This document shows positions 41,496-50,380 of a DNA stretch of 64,000 bases, one piece after another. A program made the translations under genes and the position numbers. Source of the stretch: Bacteroidota bacterium (GTDB lineage: Bacteria; Bacteroidota; Bacteroidia; Bacteroidales; Dysgonomonadaceae); the NCBI GenBank assembly GCA_023388315.1, contig JAEWGM010000033.1, positions 31,077-95,076 of the forward strand, read 5' to 3'. The notes beneath the pieces are model-generated. The model was not told the origin of the DNA, ran no database searches, and saw only the letters and a list, made by a program, of their open reading frames with translations. The number at the start of each line of letters is the position of its first letter. The stretch's first letter is position 1.

Positions 41496-42905
41496 TTATA
41501 ATTGCTCGGGGAGCATAAGAAAGCCCGTTGCATTTTCAGGCAAATAACCGCTTCTGATGCGCCATTCCTGCGGATAGGGATTGTTTGCCCTGTTGCCCAC
41601 ACTTTTCACAAAACCCAGCGGTTCGTTTTTGTACGTCAACAACACGAAACCTTTAGGCGAGTCCGTTAAAACAAGCGCCTCTTTTCGCAAATATGAAATG
41701 GCTTGCTCATACGCTATTTCCCGTAACGGAAAAGCATTAGGATGCCGTTCTGTGCTCATTGCCAAGACGTGAGAAGGAATGAAGTTATTCCCTTTGTTTT
41801 CTCCGATTTCAAGGCCGGAATAAATCGCTTTTAATTGCCTGCTGAATGAAATCATTTTTTCGGAATGTGTTTTAGGCAGTGCAATAACCCGGTTATTTAT
41901 TTCCGCAAAATCAAATAATTGCGGGTCACACAAAAAGCTTTCGTACGTCGATGGGTTTTTAAGAAAAGTAACCGATTTATTTTTTTTCTTTTTCGCTTGA
42001 AGCCGAATCGGTTCTTGCGCTGCAGTTTTTGTGAGGATGGTTACGAAAAGCCCTTCACCTTTGGTTTTGTGCGGGAAGAACCGATACCCCACCGCGTCGC
42101 GGTACGCCGAAGGCGAAATTCCCCATTCAGCAGGGATATTCACTGAAATGAATTCAGCACCCAATTCGTGGGAAACCCATAAAGCGTTTTCTTCGTTTTC
42201 GTGCACGTTAAATGTGCAGGTGCTGTAGATTAAAATGCCACCGGGCTTAAGCGCGGGCCACACATCGCGAAGAATGTCTTTTTGCCGTGCCGTGCATTTG
42301 GCCACATTTTGAGGCGACCACTCGGCAACGGCCGTTTCATCTTTGCGAAACATTCCTTCGCCCGAGCAGGGCGCGTCCACCAAAACAACATCAAAAAGGG
42401 CTGGAAAAGCAGCAAAATCTTTGGGCGCGTTGTTGGTTACCACCACGTTGGATTGTCCGAATTTAATCATTGTTTCTGCTAACACATTGGCGCGCTGGCG
42501 AATGATTTCGTTGCTCACGAGCAAACTATGGTGTGGCAAAGCCGACAAAAGGCTGATGGATTTTCCGCCCGGCGCGGCGCACACATCGAGGCACACCGCA
42601 GGGTCTTTAACCAGCTCTCTCACTGCGTGTTCAATAAACATAGACGATGCTTCCTGCACATAATAATATCCGCTGTGAAAAAGCGGATCGAAAGTAAACG
42701 TCGGGCGGTTTTCAAGATAATAACCACAATCCGACCACGGCACGCGTTCCGTTTTCTGCGAAAATTGCATCGGGTTTCGCTCCGCTTTCGCTTTGTTCAA
42801 CCGAATACTCACGGGCGCATCGCTTGACAAAGCGGAGAGAAAATCGTCTTTTTCATCACCTAAAAATGACGGGATAGAATCTGTAAATTGTGTCGGAAAT
42901 TGCAT
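41496..42905 (-). CDS. rRNA cytosine-C5 methyltransferase (NOL1/NOP2/sun, RsmF-like)
   Basis: 469 residues. SAM-binding motif CAAPGGK (109-115), motif IV DAPCSGEGMFRK with Cys180, and motif VI STCTF with the catalytic nucleophile Cys230. The C-terminal 150 residues form the extension seen in RsmF (YebU), so 16S rRNA C1407 methylation or a similar role is likely. It is upstream of, and probably co-transcribed with, the kinase gene. Confidence 0.9.
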   Translation of the reverse strand: MQFPTQFTDSIPSFLGDEKDDFLSALSSDAPVSIRLNKAKAERNPMQFSQKTERVPWSDCGYYLENRPTFTFDPLFHSGYYYVQEASSMFIEHAVRELVKDPAVCLDVCAAPGGKSISLLSALPHHSLLVSNEIIRQRANVLAETMIKFGQSNVVVTNNAPKDFAAFPALFDVVLVDAPCSGEGMFRKDETAVAEWSPQNVAKCTARQKDILRDVWPALKPGGILIYSTCTFNVHENEENALWVSHELGAEFISVNIPAEWGISPSAYRDAVGYRFFPHKTKGEGLFVTILTKTAAQEPIRLQAKKKKNKSVTFLKNPSTYESFLCDPQLFDFAEINNRVIALPKTHSEKMISFSRQLKAIYSGLEIGENKGNNFIPSHVLAMSTERHPNAFPLREIAYEQAISYLRKEALVLTDSPKGFVLLTYKNEPLGFVKSVGNRANNPYPQEWRIRSGYLPENATGFLMLPEQL

Positions 42906-42992
42906 AAATCACATTCTTTTCGTCCGTAAAATTAAACATTTAAACCAAGCAGGCGTTCAAAACAAAGGAAAAATTGCAAAAACAGAAATTCA

Positions 42993-43553
42993 ATGAAGAA
43001 ACAAACCGCTCCCGAAAAATGGAAAGTATTGAACAGCGAATACCTGCACAAACGCCCGTGGCTAACGGTTCGCAGAGAGCGAGTGCAACTTCCTGACGGA
43101 ACCATTGTTCCCGAATATTACGTGCTGGAATATGCCGATTGGGTAAATATTATTGCCATCACCAAAGATAAGAAATTTGTTTTGGTGGAACAATACCGCC
43201 ACGGAATAGAGAAAAACTGCATGGAAATTTGCGCAGGCGTTTGCGAGAAAGAAGATGCATCGCCTTTGGCGTCGGCCAAGCGCGAACTATTGGAAGAAAC
43301 AGGATACGCCAACGGCACGTGGACAGAGTTTATGCGCGTAGCGCCAAATGCCAGCGCCAACAACAATTTCTCGTATTGCTTTATCGCTGAAGGCGTGGAA
43401 AAAGTGAGCGAACCTACGCCGGAAGAATCGGAAGACTTGAGGGTGCATCTATTGTCGTTTGACGAAGTGAAAACTTTGCTTCAAAACGGCGAAATTGTGC
43501 AGGCCACCATGGCCGCTCCGTTGTGGAAATACTTGACGTTGCACGATAAATAG
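42993..43553 (+). CDS. Nudix hydrolase (ADP-ribose pyrophosphatase-like)
   Basis: 186 residues. The fold and the Nudix box are visible (CAGVCEKEDASPLASAKRELLEETG), though the distance between the first Gly and REL is one residue longer than in the usual GX5EX7REUXEEXGU, so the box is slightly atypical. The RELLEETG core with its metal-binding Glu residues is intact. Similar to ADP-ribose/sugar-nucleotide pyrophosphatases. Divergent from the methyltransferase gene; rhomboid follows after 43 bp. Confidence 0.88.
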   Translation: MKKQTAPEKWKVLNSEYLHKRPWLTVRRERVQLPDGTIVPEYYVLEYADWVNIIAITKDKKFVLVEQYRHGIEKNCMEICAGVCEKEDASPLASAKRELLEETGYANGTWTEFMRVAPNASANNNFSYCFIAEGVEKVSEPTPEESEDLRVHLLSFDEVKTLLQNGEIVQATMAAPLWKYLTLHDK

Positions 43554-43565
43554 AAACCCTTTTGC

Positions 43566-43573
43566 TACCTTTG
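43566..43573 (+). promoter_or_regulatory. -7 element before the rhomboid gene
   Basis: TACCTTTG matches TAnnTTTG, 13 bp after the Nudix stop codon and 23 bp before the rhomboid ATG. The -33 element is weak. Confidence 0.4.
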
Positions 43574-43596
43574 TGGCTTAAAAAAACCCAACATAC

Positions 43597-44253
43597 ATGC
43601 TCACCATAATCCTTATCGCGGCCACCGCGCTCATCTCCATCGCGGCGTTTAACAATCAGGCGCTGCTCAACAATTACCTGTTTTATCCGCCGGCGGTAAA
43701 AAAAGGCCAGTGGTATCGGCTCATCACTTACGGCTTTTTGCATGCCGATTATATGCATTTAATTTTCAACATGTTCACCCTCTATTTTTTTGGAATGGAT
43801 ATTGAAAAAGTGTGCAAAGAAGCGTTGGGAAATGTAGGCGGGTCGGTGTGCTATTTGCTGTTGTATTTCTCGGCGTTGGTAGTTTCCATTTTGCCATCGT
43901 ATTTCAAACACAAAGACAACGAGAACTATCGCAGTTTAGGCGCGTCGGGGGCGGTTTCCGCCGTTATTTTCGCTTACGTTCTCGTGAACCCGATGAATTT
44001 TATGGGCATCATGTTTATTCCCGTTTGGCTACCCGCCTTTTTGTTCGGGATTATTTTCATCCTCATTTCCACACACTTAGGTCGAAAGCAATCCAAAGGC
44101 ATCAACCACACGGCACACGTTGCAGGCGCGTTGTATGGCGTGATATTCATGGTGGTGGCGTTTTTCGCGATGGCACAAATAAATCTGTTAGAACACTTTG
44201 TAAATCAAATTCATGTATCTTCCGTAAGAGACATCATTCGTTTTGGAATTTAG
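43597..44253 (+). CDS. Rhomboid-family intramembrane serine protease
   Basis: 218 residues, about six membrane helices. The active-site Ser117 is in GASGAVSA and the His174 in NHTAHVAGALYG, the classical Ser-His dyad. The N-terminal helices include the conserved ITYGFLHADYMHLIFNMF (about 43-60). It cleaves transmembrane proteins within the membrane; substrate unknown. A YggS-like gene follows 25 bp after the stop. Confidence 0.9.
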   Translation: MLTIILIAATALISIAAFNNQALLNNYLFYPPAVKKGQWYRLITYGFLHADYMHLIFNMFTLYFFGMDIEKVCKEALGNVGGSVCYLLLYFSALVVSILPSYFKHKDNENYRSLGASGAVSAVIFAYVLVNPMNFMGIMFIPVWLPAFLFGIIFILISTHLGRKQSKGINHTAHVAGALYGVIFMVVAFFAMAQINLLEHFVNQIHVSSVRDIIRFGI

Positions 44254-44278
44254 CACTATATCACCGTTTGATAAAAAA

Positions 44279-45013
44279 ATGAGCACTCACATCGAACAAA
44301 ATATTTCCACCATCTGCAACCGCATTGCCAAGGCTTGCGAGAAAAGCAATCGCAATCCGCGAGAAGTAAAATTGCTTTTAGCAACCAAAACCGTTTCGCC
44401 CGAAAAAATAAAAATCGCTTTCAGCACAGGACAAACACTAATGGGCGAAAACAAAGTGCAGGAAATCAAAGAAAAATTCGAAGAATTGAAAGACATTCCC
44501 CACGAAAAACATTTTATCGGACACTTACAAACCAATAAAATCAAAGAACTTCTCAGATACGAAGTCTCTTGCATTCAGAGTTTAGACCGGTTGAAAGCCG
44601 CCGAAAAGTTACAGAATCGTCTCGTTTTCGAGAACAAACACATTGACGCGCTCATTCAAGTAAACACCTCGAACGAAGCCAGCAAATTCGGCATCACCCC
44701 CGAAGAAGCCGTGGAATTCGCTAAACAATTATCGAAGTTCGATAGAATCAGCATAAAAGGGTTGATGACCATCGGTTTATTTAGTGCCGAAACCGAAAAA
44801 GTGCGCACCTGCTTTCAGTTGTTAAGAAATATCCGCGACGAAATAATTGCCGAAAACATTCCCAATATTGAAATGAAAGAGCTTTCTATGGGAATGAGCA
44901 ACGATTTGGAAACCGCCATAGAAGAAGGCGCCACCATCATACGGGTGGGAACCGCTATTTTCGGCCAAAGGCCTTATCCGGACAGCTATTATTGGAATGA
45001 AAAAACAAAGTAA
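44279..45013 (+). CDS. YggS-family pyridoxal-phosphate homeostasis protein
   Basis: 244 residues from the ATG at 44279 (MSTHIEQNISTICNRIAKACE); an in-frame TTG at 44243 would overlap rhomboid and add non-homologous residues. The PLP Lys lies in LLLATKTVSPEKI near residue 37; GENKVQEIKEKFEEL, HFIGHLQTNKIKELL and ELSMGMSNDLETAIEEGATIIRVGTAIFG are the family blocks. It is a PLP-binding barrel without known catalysis, involved in vitamin B6 homeostasis. Confidence 0.93.
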   Translation: MSTHIEQNISTICNRIAKACEKSNRNPREVKLLLATKTVSPEKIKIAFSTGQTLMGENKVQEIKEKFEELKDIPHEKHFIGHLQTNKIKELLRYEVSCIQSLDRLKAAEKLQNRLVFENKHIDALIQVNTSNEASKFGITPEEAVEFAKQLSKFDRISIKGLMTIGLFSAETEKVRTCFQLLRNIRDEIIAENIPNIEMKELSMGMSNDLETAIEEGATIIRVGTAIFGQRPYPDSYYWNEKTK

Positions 45014-45044
45014 GTTATCACACCTGGGTTACGTGTAAATTTAT

Positions 45045-45052
45045 TACTTTTG
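45045..45052 (+). promoter_or_regulatory. -7 element for the RsmI-like gene
   Basis: TACTTTTG, 22 bp before the ATG at 45075; no good TTTG at -33. Confidence 0.4.
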
Positions 45053-45074
45053 TAAATAGATTATACAATTCAAC

Positions 45075-45782
45075 ATGCACAAACCAGCGCTGTATTTAAT
45101 TCCCACCACCTTGGGCGACACGCCCATCGAGCAGGTTTTGCCGCCGCACAACACGCGAATTATATCCAATTTGCGCCATTTCATCGTGGAGAATGTGCGC
45201 ACCGCGCGGCGCTTTTTGAAACAATGCGACAAGGGAATCGATATTGACGCGCTCACGTTTTATGAACTCAACAAGCACACCGATAAAAACCAAATAGCAA
45301 GTTATCTTTTGCCGATGAAATCGGGCGAAAGCATTGGTGTGATTTCCGAAGCGGGCTGCCCCGCCGTTGCCGATCCCGGCGCCGATGTGGTGGCCATCGC
45401 GCAACGCGAAGGGTATAAAGTGGTGCCGCTGGTTGGCCCATCGTCCATGCTGTTGGCAATTATGGCATCGGGGTTTAACGGGCAAAGTTTTGCTTTTCAC
45501 GGTTATTTGCCCATTGATGTCGGCGAGCGAATAAAGCAACTAAAACAACTGGAAGCAAGGGCGTATATCGAAGACCAAACCCAGTTATTTATTGAAACAC
45601 CCTATCGGAATCAAAAACTTGCCGAGGACATTTTGCAGCATTGCAAACCGCAAACCCGCTTGTGCATCGCGATGAACATCTCGTGTGAGGATGAATACAT
45701 CGTTACAAAACCGATAAAAGCATGGAAAGGCAAGTTGCCCGATATGCATAAAAAACCGTGTGTGTTTTTGATATACAAGTAG
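45075..45782 (+). CDS. SAM-dependent methyltransferase of the RsmI/tetrapyrrole-methylase family
   Basis: 235 residues. The N-terminal LYLIPTTLGDTPIEQVLP replaces the usual TPIGN motif of RsmI, and the central part has GVISEAGCPAVADPGADVVAIAQREGYKVVPLVGPSSMLLAIMASGFNG, the SAM-binding blocks. The C-terminal domain (TQLFIETPYRNQKL) matches. RsmI makes the 2'-O-methyl of C1402 in 16S rRNA; this shorter, Bacteroidota-type member may have another target. The gene ends just before the hairpin array at 45793. Confidence 0.85.
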   Translation: MHKPALYLIPTTLGDTPIEQVLPPHNTRIISNLRHFIVENVRTARRFLKQCDKGIDIDALTFYELNKHTDKNQIASYLLPMKSGESIGVISEAGCPAVADPGADVVAIAQREGYKVVPLVGPSSMLLAIMASGFNGQSFAFHGYLPIDVGERIKQLKQLEARAYIEDQTQLFIETPYRNQKLAEDILQHCKPQTRLCIAMNISCEDEYIVTKPIKAWKGKLPDMHKKPCVFLIYK

Positions 45783-45792
45783 GCCTTCGGTC

Positions 45793-45957
45793 GATAGCGC
45801 TTCGCGGATAGGCGCTTTGCGCGATAGGGCTACGCCGATAAGCACATCATCCGCTATCACGAGCGAAAGCGAGTATATCATTTCGATAAAATCGAAATCT
45901 ATCATTCACGAAGTGAATCTATCGCGAAGCTATCCGCGAAGCGCTGTCGCGCAAAGC
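45793..45957. repeat. GATAG/CTATC mini-hairpin array
   Basis: The left half repeats GATAG, each followed by a hairpin with a 3-nt loop (CGC-TTC-GCG, GCGC-TTT-GCGC, GGC-TAC-GCC). The right half has CTATC words and hairpins with GAA or AAA loops (for example ATTCAC-GAA-GTGAAT), the reverse complement of the left type. The outer 19 bp (45793-45811 and 45930-45948) pair with one G-T, so the whole array can also close as one cruciform or large RNA hairpin. It fills the gap between the RsmI-like gene and murB. Confidence 0.8.
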
Positions 45958-45978
45958 ATTATTAAATGAAAAAAGAAA

Positions 45979-46977
45979 ATGAACATCAAAAAAAATATAC
46001 AATTACAACCTCATAACTCCTTCCGCACAAAAGCGGCCGCTAAGCTTTTTGCCCAACCCGAAACGGTGGAAGAATTGCAGGAAATTCTGCAAGCATATCC
46101 CGATGAACCCAAACTGGTTCTGGGTGGCGGGTTTAACTTGTTTTTCACAAAAGATTTCAACGGGTTGGTCATTAAACCGGCGATGCGAGGAATGAAACTA
46201 TGTGCCGAGAATGCCGATTTTGTGGAAATGGAAGTAGGAGCCGGAGAAGTGTGGGACGATTTTGTCGCCTATTGCGTTTCGCACGGATTATCGGGCGTGG
46301 AAAACCTATCACTTATTCCCAGCACCGTGGGCGCGGCGCCCATTCAAAACATCGGCGCTTACGGAACCGAAGTGAAAGACGTTATTGTAAAAGTGAATGC
46401 CGTGGATAAAAAAACGGGCGAAAAAGTGGAGTTTTCCAACGCAGAATGCGAATTCGATTACAGAAACAGCATTTTTAAACGCACCGATAAATACATTATT
46501 ACCAGCGTTGTTTTTCGATTAAGTAAATCGTTTGAATACAAAGAAAAATATGTGGACTTGAGCCTTGAATTAAAGGGTATTTCCCACCCCACTTTATCGC
46601 AAGTGCGGGAAGCCATTGTAAACATCCGCACCCGAAAGCTGCCCGATCATTGGGCTTATCCCAACGCCGGAAGTTTCTTTAAAAACCCGATTCTCACTAA
46701 GGAAGAAAAAGAAAAACTGCTCACTCTTCTCCCCGACGCGCCAGTTTATAACGCCGGCGAGGAAGGGTTTAAAACATCGGCGGCCAACCTGATTGAAAAA
46801 GCGGGATTTAAAGGAAAACGCAAGGGAAATGTGGGCACCTACGAGCATCATGCACTCATTGTGGTGAATTACGGCACCGAAAACGGACAAGAAATACTGG
46901 ATTTCACACAAGAAATTCAGCGAGAAGTGCAGGATAAATTCGGCATCGCATTGGAACCGGAAGTGTGGGTGTTTTGA
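45979..46977 (+). CDS. murB: UDP-N-acetylenolpyruvoylglucosamine reductase
   Basis: 332 residues (E. coli 342), MurB type I. FAD-binding domain with LVLGGGFNLFFTKDFNGLVI, then the GVENLSLIPSTVGAAPIQNIGAYG block and NSIFKRTDKYIITSVVFRLSK. The C-terminal active-site Ser context is WAYPNAGSFFKNPI; the terminal EPEVWVF follows. MurB is the second step of peptidoglycan precursor synthesis, after MurA, encoded 1.3 kb downstream. Confidence 0.96.
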   Translation: MNIKKNIQLQPHNSFRTKAAAKLFAQPETVEELQEILQAYPDEPKLVLGGGFNLFFTKDFNGLVIKPAMRGMKLCAENADFVEMEVGAGEVWDDFVAYCVSHGLSGVENLSLIPSTVGAAPIQNIGAYGTEVKDVIVKVNAVDKKTGEKVEFSNAECEFDYRNSIFKRTDKYIITSVVFRLSKSFEYKEKYVDLSLELKGISHPTLSQVREAIVNIRTRKLPDHWAYPNAGSFFKNPILTKEEKEKLLTLLPDAPVYNAGEEGFKTSAANLIEKAGFKGKRKGNVGTYEHHALIVVNYGTENGQEILDFTQEIQREVQDKFGIALEPEVWVF

Positions 46978-47060
46978 AAGAAGTTATGTAAAAATGATAA
47001 TCGATTACAAGAATTACATAAAAAAACTATATTTATTATGCAAAACATCTAATTAATTAT

Positions 47061-47068
47061 TACATTTG
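47061..47068 (+). promoter_or_regulatory. -7 element for the DUF4143 ATPase gene
   Basis: TACATTTG, 16 bp before the ATG at 47085; weak TATG at the -33 position. Confidence 0.45.
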
Positions 47069-47084
47069 CATAAAAAAGCTATTT

Positions 47085-48245
47085 ATGTTCATTGAACGAC
47101 AAATCACTTCCAAAATAAAGCAACTTGCGGATAAGTTTCCTGTTATCACACTTACCGGAACGAGACAATGTGGCAAATCCACTCTTTTGCGCCATTTATT
47201 TCCCGAGTATCAGTATGCATCATTGGAGGACTTAGATTTGCGAAAGATGGCGAACGAAGATCCGCGAGGCTTTTTACAAAATTATCAGAACAAAACCATC
47301 ATTGATGAAGCGCAATACGCACCCGACCTCTTCTCATACATTCAAACTCGTGTGGACGATGTTAATGAAACCGGAATGTATATTCTTTCCGGGTCGCATA
47401 ACTTCCTGTTAATGGAAAGAATAACACAAAGTTTAGCAGGTAGAGCCGGAATATTAACGCTCACACCTTTTTCGATTGAAGAGCTGAAGAAAGCAGACAA
47501 ATTGCCCGAAGATTTGAATAATTGGCTTTTTACGGGCGGGTATCCAAGGATATACGATAAAAACATCCACCCTACTGATTTTTTCCCCAGCTATATCCAG
47601 ACCTACCTGGAGCGGGATGTTCGTTTATTGAGAAACATAAGCGACTTGTCTCTTTTTGTCAAGTTTCTTAAACTATGTGCCGCCCGTATTGGAAAACTAT
47701 TGCATATTTCAAATTTGGCAAACGAATGCGGAATCAATGTCAACACGGCTCAAGTGTGGATATCCATTTTAGAAGCGAGTTACACTATTTATCAATTGAA
47801 GCCCTATTATAAAAACTTTAATAAGCGACTGATAAAATCATCAAAGTTGTATTTTTTGGATACAGGGTTGGCAGCGTCACTGCTCGGAATTGAAAATTCA
47901 CAACAACTCTTCACTCATTATCTTCGAGGCGAACTGTTTGAAAACATGATCATTAATGAATATATTAAAAGCGCGTATGCTTCAGGCAAAGAGCCTCAAA
48001 TGTATTTTTGGCGTGATTCCAATCACAACGAAATTGACTTATTGATTGAAAAAGGCACACAATTACAAGCAGTAGAAATAAAGTCTGCCGCTACTTTAAA
48101 TAGCTCTTTCACAGATGGACTCCAAAAATTCAAATCCATAGCCGGTGTCAGTGATGATAATTTAACCGTTGTATATGGAGGCGATATGAATTTTGGAACA
48201 GCAAAAGGTAAGTTTATTTCTTGGAAAAACTGGCCGCATTTTTAA
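47085..48245 (+). CDS. AAA-type ATPase with DUF4143 domain
   Basis: 386 residues. Walker A GTRQCGKST (about 25-33), Walker B TIIDEAQ, sensor-like YILSGSHNFLLM. The C-terminal DUF4143 domain ends with a PD-(D/E)xK-like block (WRDSNHNEIDLLI, then AVEIKSA). The family is abundant and often accessory in Bacteroidota; function is unclear (possibly DNA-related or part of a toxin-like system). It separates murB and murA here and has its own promoter, suggesting an inserted gene. Composition slightly richer in A+T than murA. Confidence 0.88.
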   Translation: MFIERQITSKIKQLADKFPVITLTGTRQCGKSTLLRHLFPEYQYASLEDLDLRKMANEDPRGFLQNYQNKTIIDEAQYAPDLFSYIQTRVDDVNETGMYILSGSHNFLLMERITQSLAGRAGILTLTPFSIEELKKADKLPEDLNNWLFTGGYPRIYDKNIHPTDFFPSYIQTYLERDVRLLRNISDLSLFVKFLKLCAARIGKLLHISNLANECGINVNTAQVWISILEASYTIYQLKPYYKNFNKRLIKSSKLYFLDTGLAASLLGIENSQQLFTHYLRGELFENMIINEYIKSAYASGKEPQMYFWRDSNHNEIDLLIEKGTQLQAVEIKSAATLNSSFTDGLQKFKSIAGVSDDNLTVVYGGDMNFGTAKGKFISWKNWPHF

Positions 48246-48254
48246 ACAGGTTCA

Positions 48255-48296
48255 TTTCCAAATCCAAAATCTAAAATCGTAAATCTAAAATAGCAT
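48255..48296. repeat. Period-7 array before murA
   Basis: Six in-phase heptamers, of type ATCTAAA and ATCCAAA, run from just after the ATPase stop to the last base before the murA ATG region (48298). All units have the same orientation. Confidence 0.6.
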
Positions 48297-48297
48297 T

Positions 48298-49602
48298 ATG
48301 TCCTCATTTATCATCGAAGGCGGCCACCGCCTAACAGGCGAAATTGTTCCGCAAGGCGCCAAAAACGAAGCCCTGCAAGTAATTTGCGCAACGCTGCTTA
48401 CAGACGAAGAAGTGGTGATTGAAAACATCCCCAACATCCTCGATGTGAACAACCTTATTGCCTTGCTCAAAGATATGGGCGTGGAAGTAAGGCAAGTAAA
48501 CACCGACACTTATTCATTTCGGGCAGCGAATATCGATTTGGAATACACAAAAACCGAAGACTATATGCGCAAAATTGCCGCCCTGCGTGGTTCTATTATG
48601 ATCGTGGGGCCATTGCTGGCACGATTCGGACAAGCCACTGTGCCCAAACCGGGAGGCGACAAAATTGGCCGTCGGCGGTTAGACACACACTTCAACGGCA
48701 GTATGAAACTGGGTGCCGAGCTGGTTTTCGATGATAAAGAACAGCTTTTTTCGCTCACCGCCAACACCTTGAGCGGACAATACATTCTGCTTGATGAAGC
48801 ATCCGTAACCGGAACCGCCAACTTGCTTATGGCAGCCGTGTTTGCCCAAGGCGAAACCGTTATTTACAATGCCGCTTGCGAACCTTACGTGGAGCAATTG
48901 AGCCGAATGCTGGTGCGTATGGGCGCAAAAATAGAAGGAATTGGTTCAAACCGGCTCACTGTAAAAGGTGTGACAAAACTGGGCGGTTGTCGGCATCGTT
49001 TGTTACCCGATATGATTGAAGTGGGTAGTTTTATCGGGATGGCGGCTATGACATCCTCTGAAATCAACATTAAAAATGCATCCATTGAAAACTTGGGTAT
49101 CATTCCTGAAAGCTTTCGCCGATTGGGCATTACAGTTGAGCAGCGGAACGACGATTTATACGTTCCGGCACAAGAAAATTACACCATTGAGTCGTTTATC
49201 GACGGCTCCATCCTCACCATTGCCGATGCGCCGTGGCCCGGACTCACACCCGATTTGCTAAGCGTGATGCTGGTGGTGGCTACCAAAGCCGAAGGCTGCG
49301 TACTCATACACCAAAAAATGTTTGAGAGCCGCCTGTTTTTTGTGGACAAGCTCATTGATATGGGCGCGCAGATAATATTGTGCGATCCGCATCGTGCGAC
49401 AGTTATCGGTTTAGGCAACCGTTTCCGCCTTCGCGGAATGACCATGACATCGCCCGATATCCGCGCCGGAATCTCTTTGCTGATTGCTGCTATGAGCGCC
49501 AACGGAACCAGCACCATCCACAATATCGACCAAATCGACCGAGGCTACCAAAATATTGATGAGCGGCTGAATAAGTTGGGGGCGAGAATTGAGAGAAGAT
49601 AA
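48298..49602 (+). CDS. murA: UDP-N-acetylglucosamine 1-carboxyvinyltransferase, Asp-type active site
   Basis: 434 residues (E. coli 419). Substrate Lys22-Asn23 (PQGAKNEAL) are in place. The mobile active-site loop is VPKPGGDKIGRRRLDTH; the position of E. coli Cys115 (PGGC) is Asp121 here. Cys-to-Asp MurA enzymes are active but resistant to fosfomycin, which alkylates that Cys; this is known from Mycobacterium and Chlamydia. First step of peptidoglycan synthesis. No second murA copy is visible in the window. Confidence 0.96.
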   Translation: MSSFIIEGGHRLTGEIVPQGAKNEALQVICATLLTDEEVVIENIPNILDVNNLIALLKDMGVEVRQVNTDTYSFRAANIDLEYTKTEDYMRKIAALRGSIMIVGPLLARFGQATVPKPGGDKIGRRRLDTHFNGSMKLGAELVFDDKEQLFSLTANTLSGQYILLDEASVTGTANLLMAAVFAQGETVIYNAACEPYVEQLSRMLVRMGAKIEGIGSNRLTVKGVTKLGGCRHRLLPDMIEVGSFIGMAAMTSSEINIKNASIENLGIIPESFRRLGITVEQRNDDLYVPAQENYTIESFIDGSILTIADAPWPGLTPDLLSVMLVVATKAEGCVLIHQKMFESRLFFVDKLIDMGAQIILCDPHRATVIGLGNRFRLRGMTMTSPDIRAGISLLIAAMSANGTSTIHNIDQIDRGYQNIDERLNKLGARIERR

Positions 49603-49676
49603 ACTCAAGGCTTTTAATAGTAGATGTGTAGCTTATAAAATAAAGACAAGACAAAATATACTCATAATCAAGCATT

Positions 49677-50126
49677 ATGAAAAACTCAAAACAAATATTC
49701 CACACCATCAGTTACCTGCAATACCCATTATTGTTGGTGGGGTTGTTTTTAATTGCCAAGCCCATTTTCAAAGGGTATAATTTCTTGTCAGAAAATCCCG
49801 AATACCTTTTTGAAACCTACAACAACGCGCTCATCTTTTTGGGGCTCACCCTCAGTTTCGCTTCATTGCAAGACCCAAGCAAAACGTCGCTCAGATATGA
49901 ACAGAGAATCTGGCGAAATCCCAAAAAAGCAAAAACGATTTTTATTATTACCATCTGTACCACCGCGTTATTTTTCGTGTCCGGAATCATAGGTTTTTTG
50001 GCAAGGGAAAGCTTAATGAGAAATTTTTCATACAGTTCTCTCATATTGGGGATAGGGTTGCTGGGCTATCTAAAACTGCAACTGGATATATTTGAGAATT
50101 ATCGGGAAAGCGGAAATCCGCGGTGA
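49677..50126 (+). CDS. Small polytopic membrane protein, unknown function
   Basis: 149 residues, four probable membrane helices (YPLLLVGLFLIAKPIF, ALIFLGLTLSFASL, IFIITICTTALFFVSGIIGF, SLILGIGLLGYLKLQ). A charged cytosolic loop (DPSKTSLRYEQRIWRNPKKAK) joins helices 2 and 3. 74 bp downstream of murA in the same direction. Related short proteins occur in Bacteroidota, but I cannot assign a family. Confidence 0.65.
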   Translation: MKNSKQIFHTISYLQYPLLLVGLFLIAKPIFKGYNFLSENPEYLFETYNNALIFLGLTLSFASLQDPSKTSLRYEQRIWRNPKKAKTIFIITICTTALFFVSGIIGFLARESLMRNFSYSSLILGIGLLGYLKLQLDIFENYRESGNPR

Positions 50127-50349
50127 CAAAAAAATAAAAAAAGAACAGAGTCGAACTAAACGATACTCTGAAGCCGCAAGAAAGAAAACAACCAGTTTAA
50201 AAAGCTTTAATTTTGAGATTGCTTGAGAACCCCAGAAAAATAATTACATAAATTCTGAAATAAGCATGTACAACAACGGAGTATGCATCTTCAAGAGAAT
50301 TTCTCACCACAAACAAACCTTCGGGCACAAGCAAAATATAACAAATTTA
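50127..50349. other. Intergenic DNA upstream of susC
   Basis: A+T-rich, no ORF of note. An A-rich start (AAAAAATAAAAAAAG) follows the membrane-protein stop; no stem strong enough to call a terminator. Confidence 0.4.
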
Positions 50350-50380
50350 TTTGAATATTAATAAAAACAGCATATCTTTG
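50350..50380 (+). promoter_or_regulatory. Bacteroidota-type promoter of susC-susD with a long leader
   Basis: TTTG (50350-50353) and TATCTTTG (50373-50380) are 19 bp apart. Transcription would begin near 50387, giving a 5' untranslated region of about 325 nt before the susC ATG at 50714. That leader has no ORF of note. Confidence 0.7.
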
